Origin: Streptomyces rubradiris | Lineage (GTDB): Bacteria > Actinomycetota > Actinomycetes > Streptomycetales > Streptomycetaceae | Direction: 5' to 3' | NCBI RefSeq assembly: GCF_016860525.1 | Contig: NZ_BNEA01000015.1 | Location: forward strand, 3,348,001 to 3,412,000 | Length of the DNA stretch: 64,000 nucleotides | In this document: one piece after another, positions 1 through 9,011 of the stretch | Layout of the letters: each line of letters opens with the position of its first letter | Numbering within the stretch: position 1 is the first letter of the stretch | Translations under genes and position numbers: made by a program | Notes under the pieces: generated by a model | Told to the model about the DNA's origin: nothing | What the model saw: only the letters and a program-made list of their open reading frames with translations | The model's database searches: none

Positions 1-980
1 ACCGGCACATACCTGAGGTCCCAGCCGAGCCCGCGCAGATCGAACCCGGTGTGCACGTCCTCGGAGTGCTCGATCAGCGTCGTGCCCCCGTTGGTCTCCA
101 GCGCCGCCCGCCGGTAGATCGCGCAGGAGCCGACGCAGATGGCGCCGTCGCTGCCCTGCCGGGAGACCTGCACGGAGCGGTAGAACAGCTCCTGCACCGC
201 GCCCGCGCCGCGCTCGATCCAGTTCTGCGAGTCGAGCACCCGGAAGTACTGCGGGGACTGGACGATGCCGATCCGCGGATCGTCGTCCATGTACGGCAGC
301 AGTTCCTGAAGCAGATCGGCGCGCGGGGTGAAGTCGGCGTCCAGGATGAGGATGTACTCGCCGTCGGACTGGGCGAAGCCGAAGTGGAGGTTGCCGGCCT
401 TCTTGAACCAGCCCCGGTTCTTCCGGGTGCCGTAGCGGAAGCCGAAGTCCCGGGCCATCGCCGCCAGCTCGGGGCTCGCGCCGTCGTCCAGCACGAACGG
501 CACGCAGACCCCGGGGTACCGGTCGGCCATCGCGCGCACGTGCCGCCAGGTGTTGTGCAGCACCTCGATGGGCTCACCGCACACCGGCAGGAACACGTCC
601 ACGCTCGGGTACACCTCGGGCCGCCAGTTCTGCACCAGCCGTCGGTGGTGGGCGATGTCGAAGTCCCGGGTGAAGCCGTTCACCCGCAGTGACACCAGGT
701 AGTAGATCACCGTGAAGGCGAGCAGCGGCGTGTAGATCCACAGCACCGGGGTGGACGCCGCCAGCTTGAACTGGCTCAGCACCAGGCAGCAGAAGCTGAT
801 CAGCGAGCTGATCGTCAGGATCCACAGGTGCCGTCGCGCGTAGGAGTACTTCTCCTTGTCGGTCGGCGGGAGCGGCAGCAGTCCCAGCGCGGCCGTTCCG
901 CCCCGCCCGGCCCGTCGCCGCCCGCCACTTTGCCGTGCCGCGCGACGCCCCCCGGCCCGCACGGAATCCACTGAAGTCAT
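1..980 (-). CDS. Family 2 (cellulose synthase-like) glycosyltransferase, 3' end beyond the window
   Basis: The reading frame is open from an ATG at 980 to the window edge, so the C-terminus is missing. The N-terminal ~45 residues are basic and Gly/Arg-rich. Two hydrophobic segments follow (LWILTISSLISFCCLVL and LWIYTPLLAFTVIYYLV), then a GT-A domain with FLPVCGEP, a VLDDGAS motif and the DAD metal/nucleotide-sugar motif in ILILDADFTPRADLL. This order (membrane anchor, then GT2 core with DDG and DxD) is that of processive membrane polysaccharide synthases of the cellulose synthase/hyaluronan synthase type. It probably polymerises or transfers sugars at the cytoplasmic membrane. The polymer cannot be named because the QxxRW region lies outside the window. 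It shares direction with truA, about 185 bp downstream of that gene's stop, in a gap of lower GC that may hold its promoter. Confidence 0.85.
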   Translation of the reverse strand, partial: MTSVDSVRAGGRRAARQSGGRRRAGRGGTAALGLLPLPPTDKEKYSYARRHLWILTISSLISFCCLVLSQFKLAASTPVLWIYTPLLAFTVIYYLVSLRVNGFTRDFDIAHHRRLVQNWRPEVYPSVDVFLPVCGEPIEVLHNTWRHVRAMADRYPGVCVPFVLDDGASPELAAMARDFGFRYGTRKNRGWFKKAGNLHFGFAQSDGEYILILDADFTPRADLLQELLPYMDDDPRIGIVQSPQYFRVLDSQNWIERGAGAVQELFYRSVQVSRQGSDGAICVGSCAIYRRAALETNGGTTLIEHSEDVHTGFDLRGLGWDLRYVP

Positions 981-1164
981 TCCGTTGTCCCACCCCGGGC
1001 CCTACCGACCCGTCGACCCCCCAGCCAAACCCGGCCGCGTGATCGAACGTGTGGCCGGAACGCGCAACTGTATCCGAGCGGTATGAAACGCGTAAGAGTC
1101 AGTAAGGGCCAATACGCCCTGCAAGTCCGGATATGGGACGTAAGCGCTGCGAAATGCGACGTAA

Positions 1165-2028
1165 CTAACAGGTTTCGCATCCCGGAAGTCCGGGAAGCGA
1201 GCGCTTGTTCCGGGCCTCCTTGCTCCGGGCCGCCAGCAGCTCGTCGGCCGGATAGCCGACCTCCTCCAGCGTCAGCCCGTGCGGCCGTACGACATGCACG
1301 GCGGAGTCCCGTACGCCCGCGGCCAGCACCTTCCCCGGCCACTCCGGCCCCCGGTGCCCGTCCCCGACGAACAGCAGCGCGCCGATCAGCGAGCGCACCA
1401 TGTTGTGGCAGAAGGCGTCCGCCCGCACGGTCGCGGTGATGATCCCGTCCTCGCCCCGCACCAGGCTCAGCTCCTGGAGCGTACGGATCGTGGTCGCGCC
1501 CTCGCGCTTCTTGCAGTAGGCGGCGAAGTCGTGCTCCCCGAGCAGCGCCCGCGCGGCCTCGTTCATGGCGTCCACGTCGAGCGGCCAGTCGTGCCACAGC
1601 ACGTGGTTCCGCAGCAGCGGGTCCACTCCCCCGGGATTGTCGGTGACCCGGTAGGCGTAGCGCCGCCACACCGCCGAGAACCGCGCGTTGAACCCGCTCG
1701 GCGCCTCGCGCAGCGCCCACACCCGGACGTCCTTCGGCAGTCGGCCGGCCAGCCGCTTCAGCAGCTTCTGGTGGTGCTCGCGCCACAGCTCCCCGGGCAG
1801 ATCGACGTGCGCCACCTGCCCCCGGGCGTGCACCCCGGCATCGGTGCGCCCGGCCACGGTCAGCTCGTACGTCTCCTTGGACCGCGTGACCGTCCGCAGC
1901 GCGTCCTCGATCTCCCCCTGCACGGTCCGCCTGCCCCCGGCCTGCTTGGCCCAGCCGTGGAAGGCGGAGCCGTCGTAGGACAGATCGAGACGGACACGGA
2001 CGTAACCGGGCTGTACTTCGTCACTCAC
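1165..2028 (-). CDS. truA: tRNA pseudouridine(38-40) synthase TruA
   Basis: TruA isomerises uridines 38-40 in the anticodon arm of tRNAs. The 287-residue protein has the family hallmark GRTDAGVHA, with the catalytic Asp near residue 63, preceded by [16 protein letters not shown] and followed by FNARFSA and the C-terminal [13 protein letters not shown] region. It lies downstream of rplQ at the end of the alpha operon, its usual place in Streptomyces. A strong hairpin with a T-rich tail (2042-2085) lies just upstream of the start, so truA is probably transcribed by limited read-through or from its own weak promoter. The C-terminus has a short Arg/Lys tail ending in CETC. Confidence 0.96.
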   Translation of the reverse strand: MSDEVQPGYVRVRLDLSYDGSAFHGWAKQAGGRRTVQGEIEDALRTVTRSKETYELTVAGRTDAGVHARGQVAHVDLPGELWREHHQKLLKRLAGRLPKDVRVWALREAPSGFNARFSAVWRRYAYRVTDNPGGVDPLLRNHVLWHDWPLDVDAMNEAARALLGEHDFAAYCKKREGATTIRTLQELSLVRGEDGIITATVRADAFCHNMVRSLIGALLFVGDGHRGPEWPGKVLAAGVRDSAVHVVRPHGLTLEEVGYPADELLAARSKEARNKRSLPGLPGCETC

Positions 2029-2041
2029 GGGGGAATCCTCT

Positions 2042-2085
2042 CAAAACACGAAAGCGGGCCCGCTCCTCGAAAGGAACGGGCCCGC
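2042..2085 (-). terminator. Intrinsic terminator between rplQ and truA
   Basis: A 9-bp perfect GC stem (2054-2062 with 2077-2085) extends into a second short helix. Read on the minus strand it is followed by a T-rich run (tttcgtgttttgag). It lies after rplQ and 14 nt before the truA start codon, and would end most transcription of the alpha operon. Confidence 0.7.
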
Positions 2086-2094
2086 CAACGCCCT

Positions 2095-2139
2095 AAAGGG
2101 GCGCGGGGAACTGCGCGACAAGCCACGACGGAGCCGCAG
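2095..2139. repeat. Streptomyces-type intergenic repeat, copy 1
   Basis: The core ggggcgcggggaactgcgcg and about 20 following bases recur at 2769-2811 with a few substitutions. This copy lies between truA and rplQ. From memory this core is common in Streptomyces intergenic regions. No coding function is seen. Confidence 0.7.
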
Positions 2140-2168
2140 CCGCCGACGGCCGCTCCCCGGCAGAACGC

Positions 2169-2669
2169 TTACGCGTCCTTCGACTCCTCGGCGGGAGCCT
2201 CGGCGGCCTCGGTCTCCTCGGCCTTCGTCTGCTCGGCCTTGGCCTCCTCGGCCTCCTTGACCGCACGCTTGGTCGCGGCCTCGGCCTCGCCCACGGCGTT
2301 CTGCTGCACCGTCAGCGCCTCGACCAGCTCGATGACGGCCATGGGCGCGTTGTCGCCACGGCGGTTACCGATCTTGGTGATGCGGGTGTAACCACCCGGG
2401 CGGTTCTCGTAGCGCGGGCCGATCTCGGTGAAGAGCGTGTGGACGACGCTCTTGTCCGTGATCACCTGAAGCACCTGGCGGCGGTTGTGAAGGTCACCCT
2501 TCTTCGCCTTGGTGATCAGACGCTCGGCGTACGGGCGCAGGCGGCGGGCCTTCGCCTCGGTGGTCGTGATCTTGCCGTGCTCGAAGAGGCTCTTCGCGAG
2601 GTTCGCGAGGAGCAGCTTCTCGTGCGCGGCGCTGCCGCCCAGACGGGCACCCTTGGTGGGCTTCGGCAT
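2169..2669 (-). CDS. rplQ: 50S ribosomal protein L17
   Basis: L17 is a large-subunit protein near the peptide exit tunnel. The first ~118 residues are the conserved domain ([28 protein letters not shown] at the start, then [21 protein letters not shown]). Residues ~125-166 form an Ala/Glu/Lys-rich low-complexity tail ([19 protein letters not shown]), an extension typical of actinobacterial L17. It follows rpoA with a 170-bp gap that carries one of two related repeats, so the gene is flanked by near-identical direct repeats. Confidence 0.98.
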   Translation of the reverse strand: MPKPTKGARLGGSAAHEKLLLANLAKSLFEHGKITTTEAKARRLRPYAERLITKAKKGDLHNRRQVLQVITDKSVVHTLFTEIGPRYENRPGGYTRITKIGNRRGDNAPMAVIELVEALTVQQNAVGEAEAATKRAVKEAEEAKAEQTKAEETEAAEAPAEESKDA

Positions 2670-2768
2670 GTTGTCTCTCCTGTGTCTCTGCCCCGGCCGT
2701 ATCAGGTACCGGGGTCAGTATCCGAGCGAGCGGTTGCCCGTCGGAGATCCAGGCCCCGAAGGGCCTGG

Positions 2769-2811
2769 AAGGGGCGCGGGGAACTGCGCGACCGGCCACG
2801 ACCGGCCCGCA
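2769..2811. repeat. Streptomyces-type intergenic repeat, copy 2
   Basis: Second copy of the element at 2095-2139, in the same orientation, in the rpoA-rplQ gap. The first ~24 bases are identical and the remaining ~19 mostly conserved (gccacgac then ccgcag). Confidence 0.7.
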
Positions 2812-2839
2812 GACGCAGTACGGCCTCCCCGCGGAGCGC

Positions 2840-3862
2840 TCAGTACTGCTCGGTCTCCACGAAACCCGCGTCCGCGTCGTCGTCCGCGCCGAAGGCGTCC
2901 GCGGCGGCCGTCGGGTCGAATCCGGGCGGGCTGTCCTTCAGGGCCAGGCCCATGCCGGCCAGCTTCGCCTTGACCTCGTCGATGGACTTCGCACCGAAGT
3001 TGCGGATGTCCAGCAGGTCGGCCTCGCTGCGCGCGACCAGCTCACCCACGGAGTGGATGCCCTCGCGCTTGAGGCAGTTGTACGACCGAACGGTGAGCTC
3101 CAGCTCCTCGATCGGCAGCGCCAGGTCCGCGGCCAGGGCGGCGTCCGTCGGGGACGGGCCCATGTCGATGCCCTCGGCGTCGATGTTCAGCTCGCGGGCG
3201 AGACCGAACAGCTCGACCAGGGTCTTGCCGGCGGAGGCCATGGCGTCACGCGGACGCATCGCCTGCTTGGTCTCGACGTCGACGATCAGCTTGTCGAAGT
3301 CGGTGCGCTGCTCGACACGCGTGGCCTCGACCTTGTACGTGACCTTCAGCACCGGCGAGTAGATGGAGTCGACCGGGATGCGGCCGATCTCCTGGCCCAC
3401 CTGCTTGTTCTGCACGGCGGAGACGTAGCCGCGACCGCGCTCGACGGTCAGCTCCATCTCCAGCTTGCCCTTGCCGTTCAGCGTGGCGAGGACGAGGTCG
3501 GGGTTGTGCACCTCGACACCGGCCGGGGGCGCGATGTCGGCGGCGGTGACCAGACCCGGGCCCTGCTTGCGCAGGTACATCACGACCGGCTCGTCGTGCT
3601 CCGAGGAGACGACCAGCTGCTTGATGTTGAGGATCAGGTCGGTGACGTCCTCCTTGACGCCCGGCACGGTGGTGAACTCGTGCAGGACACCGTCGATCCG
3701 GATCGAGGTGACGGCGGCACCCGGGATCGAGGAGAGGAGCGTACGGCGCAGGGAGTTGCCGAGGGTGTAGCCGAAGCCCGGCTCCAGCGGCTCGATCACG
3801 AACCGGGAGCGGAACTCGTCGACGACCTCTTCGGTCAACGAGGGACGCTGAGCGATCAGCAT
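2840..3862 (-). CDS. rpoA: DNA-directed RNA polymerase subunit alpha
   Basis: The 340-residue alpha subunit dimerises to nucleate RNA polymerase assembly. The N-terminal assembly domain (about residues 1-230) contains [25 protein letters not shown]. The C-terminal DNA/activator-binding domain has [17 protein letters not shown] and [15 protein letters not shown] (helix-hairpin-helix type). The acidic tail ends AGFVETEQY. It sits between rpsK and rplQ as usual. A GC-rich hairpin lies in the 150-bp gap upstream (3953-3984). Confidence 0.99.
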   Translation of the reverse strand: MLIAQRPSLTEEVVDEFRSRFVIEPLEPGFGYTLGNSLRRTLLSSIPGAAVTSIRIDGVLHEFTTVPGVKEDVTDLILNIKQLVVSSEHDEPVVMYLRKQGPGLVTAADIAPPAGVEVHNPDLVLATLNGKGKLEMELTVERGRGYVSAVQNKQVGQEIGRIPVDSIYSPVLKVTYKVEATRVEQRTDFDKLIVDVETKQAMRPRDAMASAGKTLVELFGLARELNIDAEGIDMGPSPTDAALAADLALPIEELELTVRSYNCLKREGIHSVGELVARSEADLLDIRNFGAKSIDEVKAKLAGMGLALKDSPPGFDPTAAADAFGADDDADAGFVETEQY

Positions 3863-3952
3863 GTGTGGATCAGATCCTTCTTTCGTGGACGCCCGCTATT
3901 TGACGTCCGACGGAGACCGCGCCCGGGAAAAGCGCGGGTACTGCAAGGGTAC

Positions 3953-3984
3953 GGGCGGCACGACCCGAAAGAGCCGTACCGCCC
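3953..3984 (-). terminator. Stem-loop in the rpsK-rpoA gap
   Basis: Inverted repeat with 10-base arms (3953-3962 with 3975-3984, one non-Watson-Crick pair) and a ~12-nt loop. There is no clear T-run, so it may be a partial terminator, an RNA processing site or a stabiliser that sets the rpoA level relative to the ribosomal genes. Confidence 0.4.
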
Positions 3985-4013
3985 GGAACCCCAGCCAGTC
4001 GAAGCGGCGTGCG

Positions 4014-4418
4014 TCAGACGCGACGACGCTTCGGCGGGCGGCAGCCGTTGTGCGGGGTCGGGGTGACGTCCTGGATGGAGCCGACCTCGAGGCCCGTGGC
4101 CTGGAGGGAACGGATCGCGGTCTCGCGACCGGAGCCCGGACCCTTCACGAACACGTCGACCTTGCGCATGCCGTGCTCCTGGGCGCGGCGGGCGGCCGAC
4201 TCGGCGGCCATCTGCGCGGCGAACGGCGTGGACTTCCGGGAGCCCTTGAAGCCGACGTGGCCGGCGGAGGCCCAGGAGATCACGTTGCCGGACGGGTCCG
4301 TGATCGAGACGATCGTGTTGTTGAACGTGCTCTTGATGTGCGCGTGGCCGTGAGCGACGTTCTTCTTTTCCTTGCGGCGCACCTTCTTGGCAGCGCCCTG
4401 ACGACCCTTGGGGGGCAT
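4014..4418 (-). CDS. rpsK: 30S ribosomal protein S11
   Basis: S11 lies on the small-subunit platform near the E site. The 134-residue protein has a basic N-terminus ([20 protein letters not shown]), the core [19 protein letters not shown] and the C-terminal block [18 protein letters not shown], all typical. It follows rpsM with a ~65-bp gap in the alpha-operon order rpsM-rpsK-rpoA-rplQ. Confidence 0.98.
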   Translation of the reverse strand: MPPKGRQGAAKKVRRKEKKNVAHGHAHIKSTFNNTIVSITDPSGNVISWASAGHVGFKGSRKSTPFAAQMAAESAARRAQEHGMRKVDVFVKGPGSGRETAIRSLQATGLEVGSIQDVTPTPHNGCRPPKRRRV

Positions 4419-4483
4419 CTATTAACTCCTACGGGAGGTGGTCGGTCCTACAGCGAAGACCGTGGACAGGCGTCCGCTGCGGA

Positions 4484-4864
4484 CTACTTCTTGCCCGGCT
4501 TCTTCTTGCCGGCGATGGCGCGACGCGGGCCCTTGCGGGTACGGGCGTTGGTGCTGGTGCGCTGACCGCGGACGGGCAGACCGCGACGGTGACGGAGACC
4601 CTGGTAGCAGCCGATCTCGACCTTGCGGCGGATGTCGGCCTGGATCTCGCGACGGAGGTCACCCTCGGTCTTGATGTTGTTGTCGACGTACTCGCGGATC
4701 GCGACGAGCTGCTCTTCCGTCAGGTCGCGGACGCGGGTGTTCGGGTCGACGCCGGTCGCAGCCAGCGTCTCCTTGGAGAGGGTCCGGCCGATGCCGAACA
4801 CGTAGGTGAGGGCGACCTCCACGCGCTTTTCGCGCGGGATGTCAACACCGGAAACGCGTGCCAT
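4484..4864 (-). CDS. rpsM: 30S ribosomal protein S13
   Basis: S13 binds the head of 16S rRNA and forms intersubunit bridges. The 126-residue protein shows [19 protein letters not shown], the helix-two-turn-helix segment [14 protein letters not shown] and the basic tail [18 protein letters not shown]. It lies between rpmJ and rpsK. The ~190-bp gap to rpmJ contains no recognisable gene. Confidence 0.98.
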   Translation of the reverse strand: MARVSGVDIPREKRVEVALTYVFGIGRTLSKETLAATGVDPNTRVRDLTEEQLVAIREYVDNNIKTEGDLRREIQADIRRKVEIGCYQGLRHRRGLPVRGQRTSTNARTRKGPRRAIAGKKKPGKK

Positions 4865-5056
4865 TCAATGGCTCCTGGTGAATCTTCGGAGGTCTTCCAC
4901 AGAACCGGCTCCCGGCCGCCGTACCAGGTACGAACCGGGTCCCCGGCCTCCGAACCGGGGGTGTCGAGCTGGATGGCTCGGGCTCTGCGTATGAACATAT
5001 TCAGCTCGCGTCGCGCGAAACTCTGCGATAGAGGTGCAGAGGGAAACGGTCGTGCG

Positions 5057-5170
5057 TCAGCCCTGGCGCTGCTTGTGGCGCGGGTTCTCGCAGATGACCA
5101 TGACCCGGCCGTGACGGCGGATCACCCTGCACTTGTCGCAGATCTTCTTGACGCTCGGCTTGACCTTCAT
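5057..5170 (-). CDS. rpmJ: 50S ribosomal protein L36
   Basis: A 37-residue protein with the L36 sequence [16 protein letters not shown], then [12 protein letters not shown]. The CxxC plus downstream Cys and His form the zinc ribbon of the zinc-binding (C+) version of L36. The ATG at 5170 has a GGAG-type ribosome-binding site just upstream. It lies between infA and rpsM, the normal order. Confidence 0.97.
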   Translation of the reverse strand: MKVKPSVKKICDKCRVIRRHGRVMVICENPRHKQRQG

Positions 5171-5230
5171 GGGGTGAGGTTCTCCGGGTCAGTGCCATCG
5201 CTCCGGGCGGGCCCGGGGCGCGGGCAAGAT

Positions 5231-5452
5231 CTACTTGTACCGGTAGACGATCCGGCCACGCGTCAGGTCGTACGGAGACAGCTCCACCACGACCCGGTCG
5301 TCAGGGAGGATACGGATGTAGTGCATGCGCATCTTGCCGCTGATGTGTGCCAGGACCTGGTGGCCGTTCTGGAGCTCGACCTTGAACATGGCGTTCGGCA
5401 GAGACTCGACGACAGTGCCCTCGATCTCGATGGCACCTTGCTTCTTGGCCAC
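5231..5452 (-). CDS. infA: Translation initiation factor IF-1
   Basis: IF-1 is a 73-residue OB-fold factor that occupies the A site during initiation. The frame extends further upstream, but the conserved protein begins at the GTG (5452) as (M)[18 protein letters not shown] and ends [12 protein letters not shown], matching the normal length. It heads the infA-rpmJ-rpsM-rpsK-rpoA segment. The upstream gap carries a possible promoter and the map remnant. Confidence 0.98.
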   Translation of the reverse strand: MAKKQGAIEIEGTVVESLPNAMFKVELQNGHQVLAHISGKMRMHYIRILPDDRVVVELSPYDLTRGRIVYRYK

Positions 5453-5543
5453 GCTTCGCCCTTCGAATCGACTACCTTGATCGACTCCGCCGTGCACCGA
5501 TTGTGAGCATGCAGGCATGCGGGTGCACAAGAGCCGACGAGTC

Positions 5544-5573
5544 AGTCTACGTCGGCGCACCCGGAAAGGCGAA
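5544..5573 (-). promoter_or_regulatory. Candidate infA promoter
   Basis: On the minus strand a good -10 box TAGACT (5544-5549) is preceded at 18 nt by a weak -35 TTCGCC (5568-5573). It would start transcription about 85 nt upstream of the infA GTG. The -35 match is poor, so this is tentative. Confidence 0.35.
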
Positions 5574-5694
5574 TCGAGGAAGTCTGCCCCATGGGGGTGA
5601 TTCTTATGCGACCGGGGCGGCACAACGGCGCGGACCGGCCGCGCGGGGCGACCGGCCGGCAGAAAACGAACGGCGGGAAACGAACGGCGGGCGC

Positions 5695-5869
5695 TTACGC
5701 CGGCGGGTCCGGCGCCGCCGTGATGCCGAACTCGGCCGGCTTCGCCTTGCCGCCATCAAGGGCGGTGAGCACCAGCGGCCCCTGCTCGGTCAGAGCCACC
5801 GAGTGCTCCCAGTGCGAGGACCAGGTGCCGTCGGTCGTGATGACCGTCAGTCATCGGACAGGACCTCGG
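5695..5869 (-). pseudogene. Truncated duplicate of the map 3' end
   Basis: This stretch closely matches the last ~160 bp of map (5910-6085), in the same orientation and about 220 bp downstream. It encodes a near copy of the MetAP C-terminus ([20 protein letters not shown], then [22 protein letters not shown]) and ends at its own TAA (5695-5697). At about 5850 one base is missing relative to map, which breaks the frame, and similarity ends at about 5869. There is no start codon or upstream gene body, so it is a remnant of a partial tandem duplication and not a functional gene. Confidence 0.85.
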
Positions 5870-5909
5870 GCCCGATTTCTGGATGCCGCTCTCGCGGGCT
5901 CGGCCCCGC

Positions 5910-6746
5910 TCAGCCCAAGGGGTCCGGCGCGGCCACCACACCGTACTCGGCCAGCTTCGCCTTGCCGCCGTCGGGGGCGGTGAGCACCAGCGGCCCCTGC
6001 TCGGTCAGGGCCACCGAGTGCTCCCAGTGCGAGGACCAGGTGCCGTCGGTCGTGATGACCGTCCAGTCGTCGGACAGGACCTCGGTCTTCGGGGTGCCGA
6101 GGGAGACCATCGGCTCGATGGCCAGGCAGAAGCCGGGGACCAGCTTGGGACCCTTGCCGCGGCGCCGGTCGACGTAGTTCAGCAGGTGCGGGTCCATGTG
6201 CATCTCGGTGCCGATGCCGTGGCCGCCGTAGTCCTCGATGATGCCGTAGCGACCGCCGCCGGGCTTCGGCTGGCGGCGGATGTACGTCTCGATCGCCCGG
6301 GAGATGTCGACCAGGCGGTTGCCCTGCTTCATGGCCGCGATGCCGGCCCACATCGACTCCTCGGTCACCCGGGACAGCTCGATCAGCTCCGGGGCGTGAC
6401 CGGAGCCGACGAAGGCCGTGTAGGCCGCGTCACCGTGCCAGCCGTCGATGATCGCGCCGCAGTCGATGGAGATGATGTCGCCGTCCTTCAGGACGACGTC
6501 GTCGGAGGGGATGCCGTGCACGACCACGTCGTTCACGGAGGTGCAGATGGTGGCCGGGAAGCCGCCGTAGCCGAGGAAGTTCGACTTCGCGCCGTGCTCG
6601 GCGAGGACCTTGCGGGCCACCTCGTCCAGGTCCCGGGTGGTCGCGCCGGGCACCGCGGCCTCACGCGTCGCCGCGTGGATGGCGGCTACGACCAGGCCCG
6701 CCGCCCGCATCTTCGCGATCTGCTCGGGGGTCTTGATCTGCACCAT
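5910..6746 (-). CDS. map: Type I methionine aminopeptidase
   Basis: MetAP removes the initiator methionine from nascent proteins. The start is taken as the ATG at 6746 (MVQIKTPEQIAKMRAAGLVV), preceded by GGAGAG at about 12 nt. An ATG nine codons upstream (6773) has no ribosome-binding site. The 278-residue protein carries the pita-bread fold metal-site signatures: SIDCGAIIDGWHGDAAYT (Asp ligand), YGGHGIGTEMHMDP (His) and IEPMVSLG (Glu). It lies downstream of adk with a 100-bp gap. A frameshifted copy of its 3' end follows at 5695-5869. Confidence 0.97.
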   Translation of the reverse strand: MVQIKTPEQIAKMRAAGLVVAAIHAATREAAVPGATTRDLDEVARKVLAEHGAKSNFLGYGGFPATICTSVNDVVVHGIPSDDVVLKDGDIISIDCGAIIDGWHGDAAYTAFVGSGHAPELIELSRVTEESMWAGIAAMKQGNRLVDISRAIETYIRRQPKPGGGRYGIIEDYGGHGIGTEMHMDPHLLNYVDRRRGKGPKLVPGFCLAIEPMVSLGTPKTEVLSDDWTVITTDGTWSSHWEHSVALTEQGPLVLTAPDGGKAKLAEYGVVAAPDPLG

Positions 6747-6846
6747 GGGGGGCCTGCGCTCTCCGTCACTCACATCGACTGGGGTACCTGTACAACAGTA
6801 CGGCCGCGGCGCCCGGGGAGGGCACCGCGGCCGGAAGGGCCGGGAT

Positions 6847-7509
6847 CTACTTCTCGGCCTTCTCGCGCTTGAGGGCCTCCAGCGCCCGCTGCGTGATCTC
6901 GTCCACCGGGCCCAGCGAGGAGATCGTCACGACCAGCTCCTGCGCCTTGTAGTAGTCGATGATCGGCTCGGTCTGCGTGTGGTAGACCTCCAGCCGCTTG
7001 CGGACGGTGTCCTCGGAGTCGTCGTCGCGCTGGTACAGCTCGCCGCCGCAGACGTCGCAGACGCCCTCCTGCTTGGCCGGGCTGTAGGTCACGTGGAAGA
7101 CGTGCGAGGAGTCGTTGCGGCAGATGCGCCGGCCGGCGATCCGCTTGACGACCTCGTCCTCGGGGACCTCCAGGTCGAGGACGGCGTCCAGCGTCATGTG
7201 CTCGTCCTGGAGCAGCTGGTCCAGCGCCTCCGCCTGCGAGACGTTGCGCGGGAAGCCGTCCAGCAGGAAGCCCTTCTCCGCGTCCGGCTGCTCCATGCGG
7301 TCCTTGGCCATCGCGATGGTCACCTCGTCGGGGACGAGGTTGCCGGCGTCCATGTAGGACTTGGCGAGCTTGCCCAGCTCCGTCTGCCGGCTGATGTTGG
7401 CGCGGAACAGGTCGCCCGTGGAGATGTGCGGGATGCCCAGCTTCTCTGCGAGCCGGACGGCCTGCGTTCCCTTACCGGCACCCGGCGGCCCGACGAGGAC
7501 GATACGCAT
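6847..7509 (-). CDS. adk: Adenylate kinase
   Basis: It catalyses ATP + AMP to 2 ADP. The 220-residue protein begins MRIVLVGPPGAGKGTQA with the P-loop at residues 7-14, contains FLLDGFPRNVSQAEAL, and is a long-lid form. The lid has Cys-x2-Asp (CRND) followed by CDVC, a partial version of the four-ligand zinc lid in which Asp takes one Cys position. Whether it binds metal cannot be told from sequence. Its ATG overlaps the secY stop codon as TGATG, so translation is probably coupled. Confidence 0.97.
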   Translation of the reverse strand: MRIVLVGPPGAGKGTQAVRLAEKLGIPHISTGDLFRANISRQTELGKLAKSYMDAGNLVPDEVTIAMAKDRMEQPDAEKGFLLDGFPRNVSQAEALDQLLQDEHMTLDAVLDLEVPEDEVVKRIAGRRICRNDSSHVFHVTYSPAKQEGVCDVCGGELYQRDDDSEDTVRKRLEVYHTQTEPIIDYYKAQELVVTISSLGPVDEITQRALEALKREKAEK

Positions 7510-8822
7510 CAGCGGAGGAACCCTTCGTAATTGCGCTGCTGGAGCTGGCTCTCGATCTGCTTCACCGTCTCGAGGCCGACACCCACGATGATGAGGATGC
7601 TGGTCCCGCCGAAGGGGAAGTTCTGGCTTGCCCCAAAGCCCACCAACGCCATTGTCGGTACGAGAGCGATCAGACCCAGATACAGCGAACCCGGCCAGGT
7701 GATCCGGTTGAGCACGTAGCTCAGGTACTCAGCGGTCGGTCGGCCAGCCCGGATGCCCGGGATGAAGCCACCATACTTCTTCATGTTGTCGGCTACTTCC
7801 TCGGGGTTGAAGGAGATAGCGACGTAGAAGAACGCGAAGAAAACGATGAGCAAGAAGTACGAAGTGATGTAAATCGGGTGGTCGCCCTTGGTGAGGTTCT
7901 GCTCGATCCAGGTCTTCCAGCCCGAGTTGCCCCCCGCGAACTGCGCGATCAGCGCCGGGATGTAGAGCAGCGAGGAGGCGAAGATGACGGGAATCACACC
8001 CGCCTGGTTCACCTTCAGCGGGATGTACGTGGACGTACCGCCGTAGGACCGGCGTCCGATCATCCGCTTCGCGTACTGCACCGGGATGCGGCGCTGGGCC
8101 TGCTCGACGAAGACGACGAGCGCGACCATGACCAGGCCGACCGCGATGACGGTGCCGAACTCGATCCAGCCGCCGGCCAGCGAGCCCTGCTTCTTGATGG
8201 CCCACAGCGCGGACGGGAAGGTCGCGGCGATCGAGATGAACATCAGGATCGACATGCCGTTGCCGATGCCGCGGTCGGTGATCAGCTCACCGAGCCACAT
8301 CACCAGGGCGGTACCGGCGGTCATGCAGATGACCATCGTGATGGTCGCGAAGATCGCCTGGTCCGAGACGATGCTCGTGGCGACCGAGCAGCCGTTGAAG
8401 AGCGCGCCGCTGCGGGCGGTGGCCACCAGGCCGGTGCCCTGGAGGATGGCGAGCGCCACGGTCAGGTAACGGGTGTACTGCGTGATCTTCGCCGTGCCGG
8501 CCTGGCCCTCCTTCTTCAGGGCTTCCAGGCGCGGGATCACCACGGTCAGCAGCTGAAGGATGATGCTGGCGGTGATGTACGGCATGATGCCGAGCGCGAA
8601 GACCGTGATCTGGAGCAGCGCGCCGCCGCTGAACATGTTCACGAGGCCGAACAGGCCCTGGTTGGCGCCGGCCTCCTTCACGCACTGCTGGACGGCCTGG
8701 TAGTTGACGTTGGGGATCGGGACGTGGGTACCGACCCGGTAGACCACGATGATGCCCAGCGTGAAGAGCAGCTTCTTGCGCAGGTCGGGCGTCCTGAACG
8801 CCCGGGCGAACGCGGTGAGCAC
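7509..8822 (-). CDS. secY: Preprotein translocase subunit SecY
   Basis: SecY is the channel of the Sec translocon, with about ten membrane spans in 437 residues. It begins with GTG (8822), read MLTAFARAFRTPDLRKKLLFTL, behind AGGAGG. Diagnostic parts are VYRVGTHVPIPNVN (plug and first span), GIMPYITASIILQLL, RTYGGTSTYIPLKVNQAG-type loop (here RRSYGGTSTYIPLKVN) and the C-terminal GTSILIIVGVGLETVKQIE. A very stable hairpin separates it from rplO, suggesting that secY-adk-map expression is set apart from the ribosomal genes. Confidence 0.98.
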   Translation of the reverse strand: MLTAFARAFRTPDLRKKLLFTLGIIVVYRVGTHVPIPNVNYQAVQQCVKEAGANQGLFGLVNMFSGGALLQITVFALGIMPYITASIILQLLTVVIPRLEALKKEGQAGTAKITQYTRYLTVALAILQGTGLVATARSGALFNGCSVATSIVSDQAIFATITMVICMTAGTALVMWLGELITDRGIGNGMSILMFISIAATFPSALWAIKKQGSLAGGWIEFGTVIAVGLVMVALVVFVEQAQRRIPVQYAKRMIGRRSYGGTSTYIPLKVNQAGVIPVIFASSLLYIPALIAQFAGGNSGWKTWIEQNLTKGDHPIYITSYFLLIVFFAFFYVAISFNPEEVADNMKKYGGFIPGIRAGRPTAEYLSYVLNRITWPGSLYLGLIALVPTMALVGFGASQNFPFGGTSILIIVGVGLETVKQIESQLQQRNYEGFLR

Positions 8823-8937
8823 GGTGCCTCCTGCGACCCCCGCGCAACTGCGTCAAGGGTGACGGTCTGAGGTTCGACGAATACGAAAAAGAACAGTGCA
8901 GGCCACCTTACCGGCGACCATGCCCCCCTAGGAACGA

Positions 8938-8976
8938 CCGACCGGGGATACCTCATTGTGAGGTATCCCCGGTCGG
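8938..8976 (-). terminator. 18-bp perfect stem-loop between rplO and secY
   Basis: Bases 8938-8955 pair perfectly with 8959-8976 around a 3-base loop. It lies after rplO on the minus strand and lacks a T-run. It could be a strong partial terminator or an RNA processing/stability element within the superoperon. Confidence 0.6.
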
Positions 8977-9011
8977 GATCGTTTACGTCATCGACGCTCC
9001 GCCTGAGTAAC

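Noticed and set aside
2095..2811. An insertion sequence around rplQ
   Set aside because: Direct repeats are too short, with no terminal inverted repeats and no transposase.
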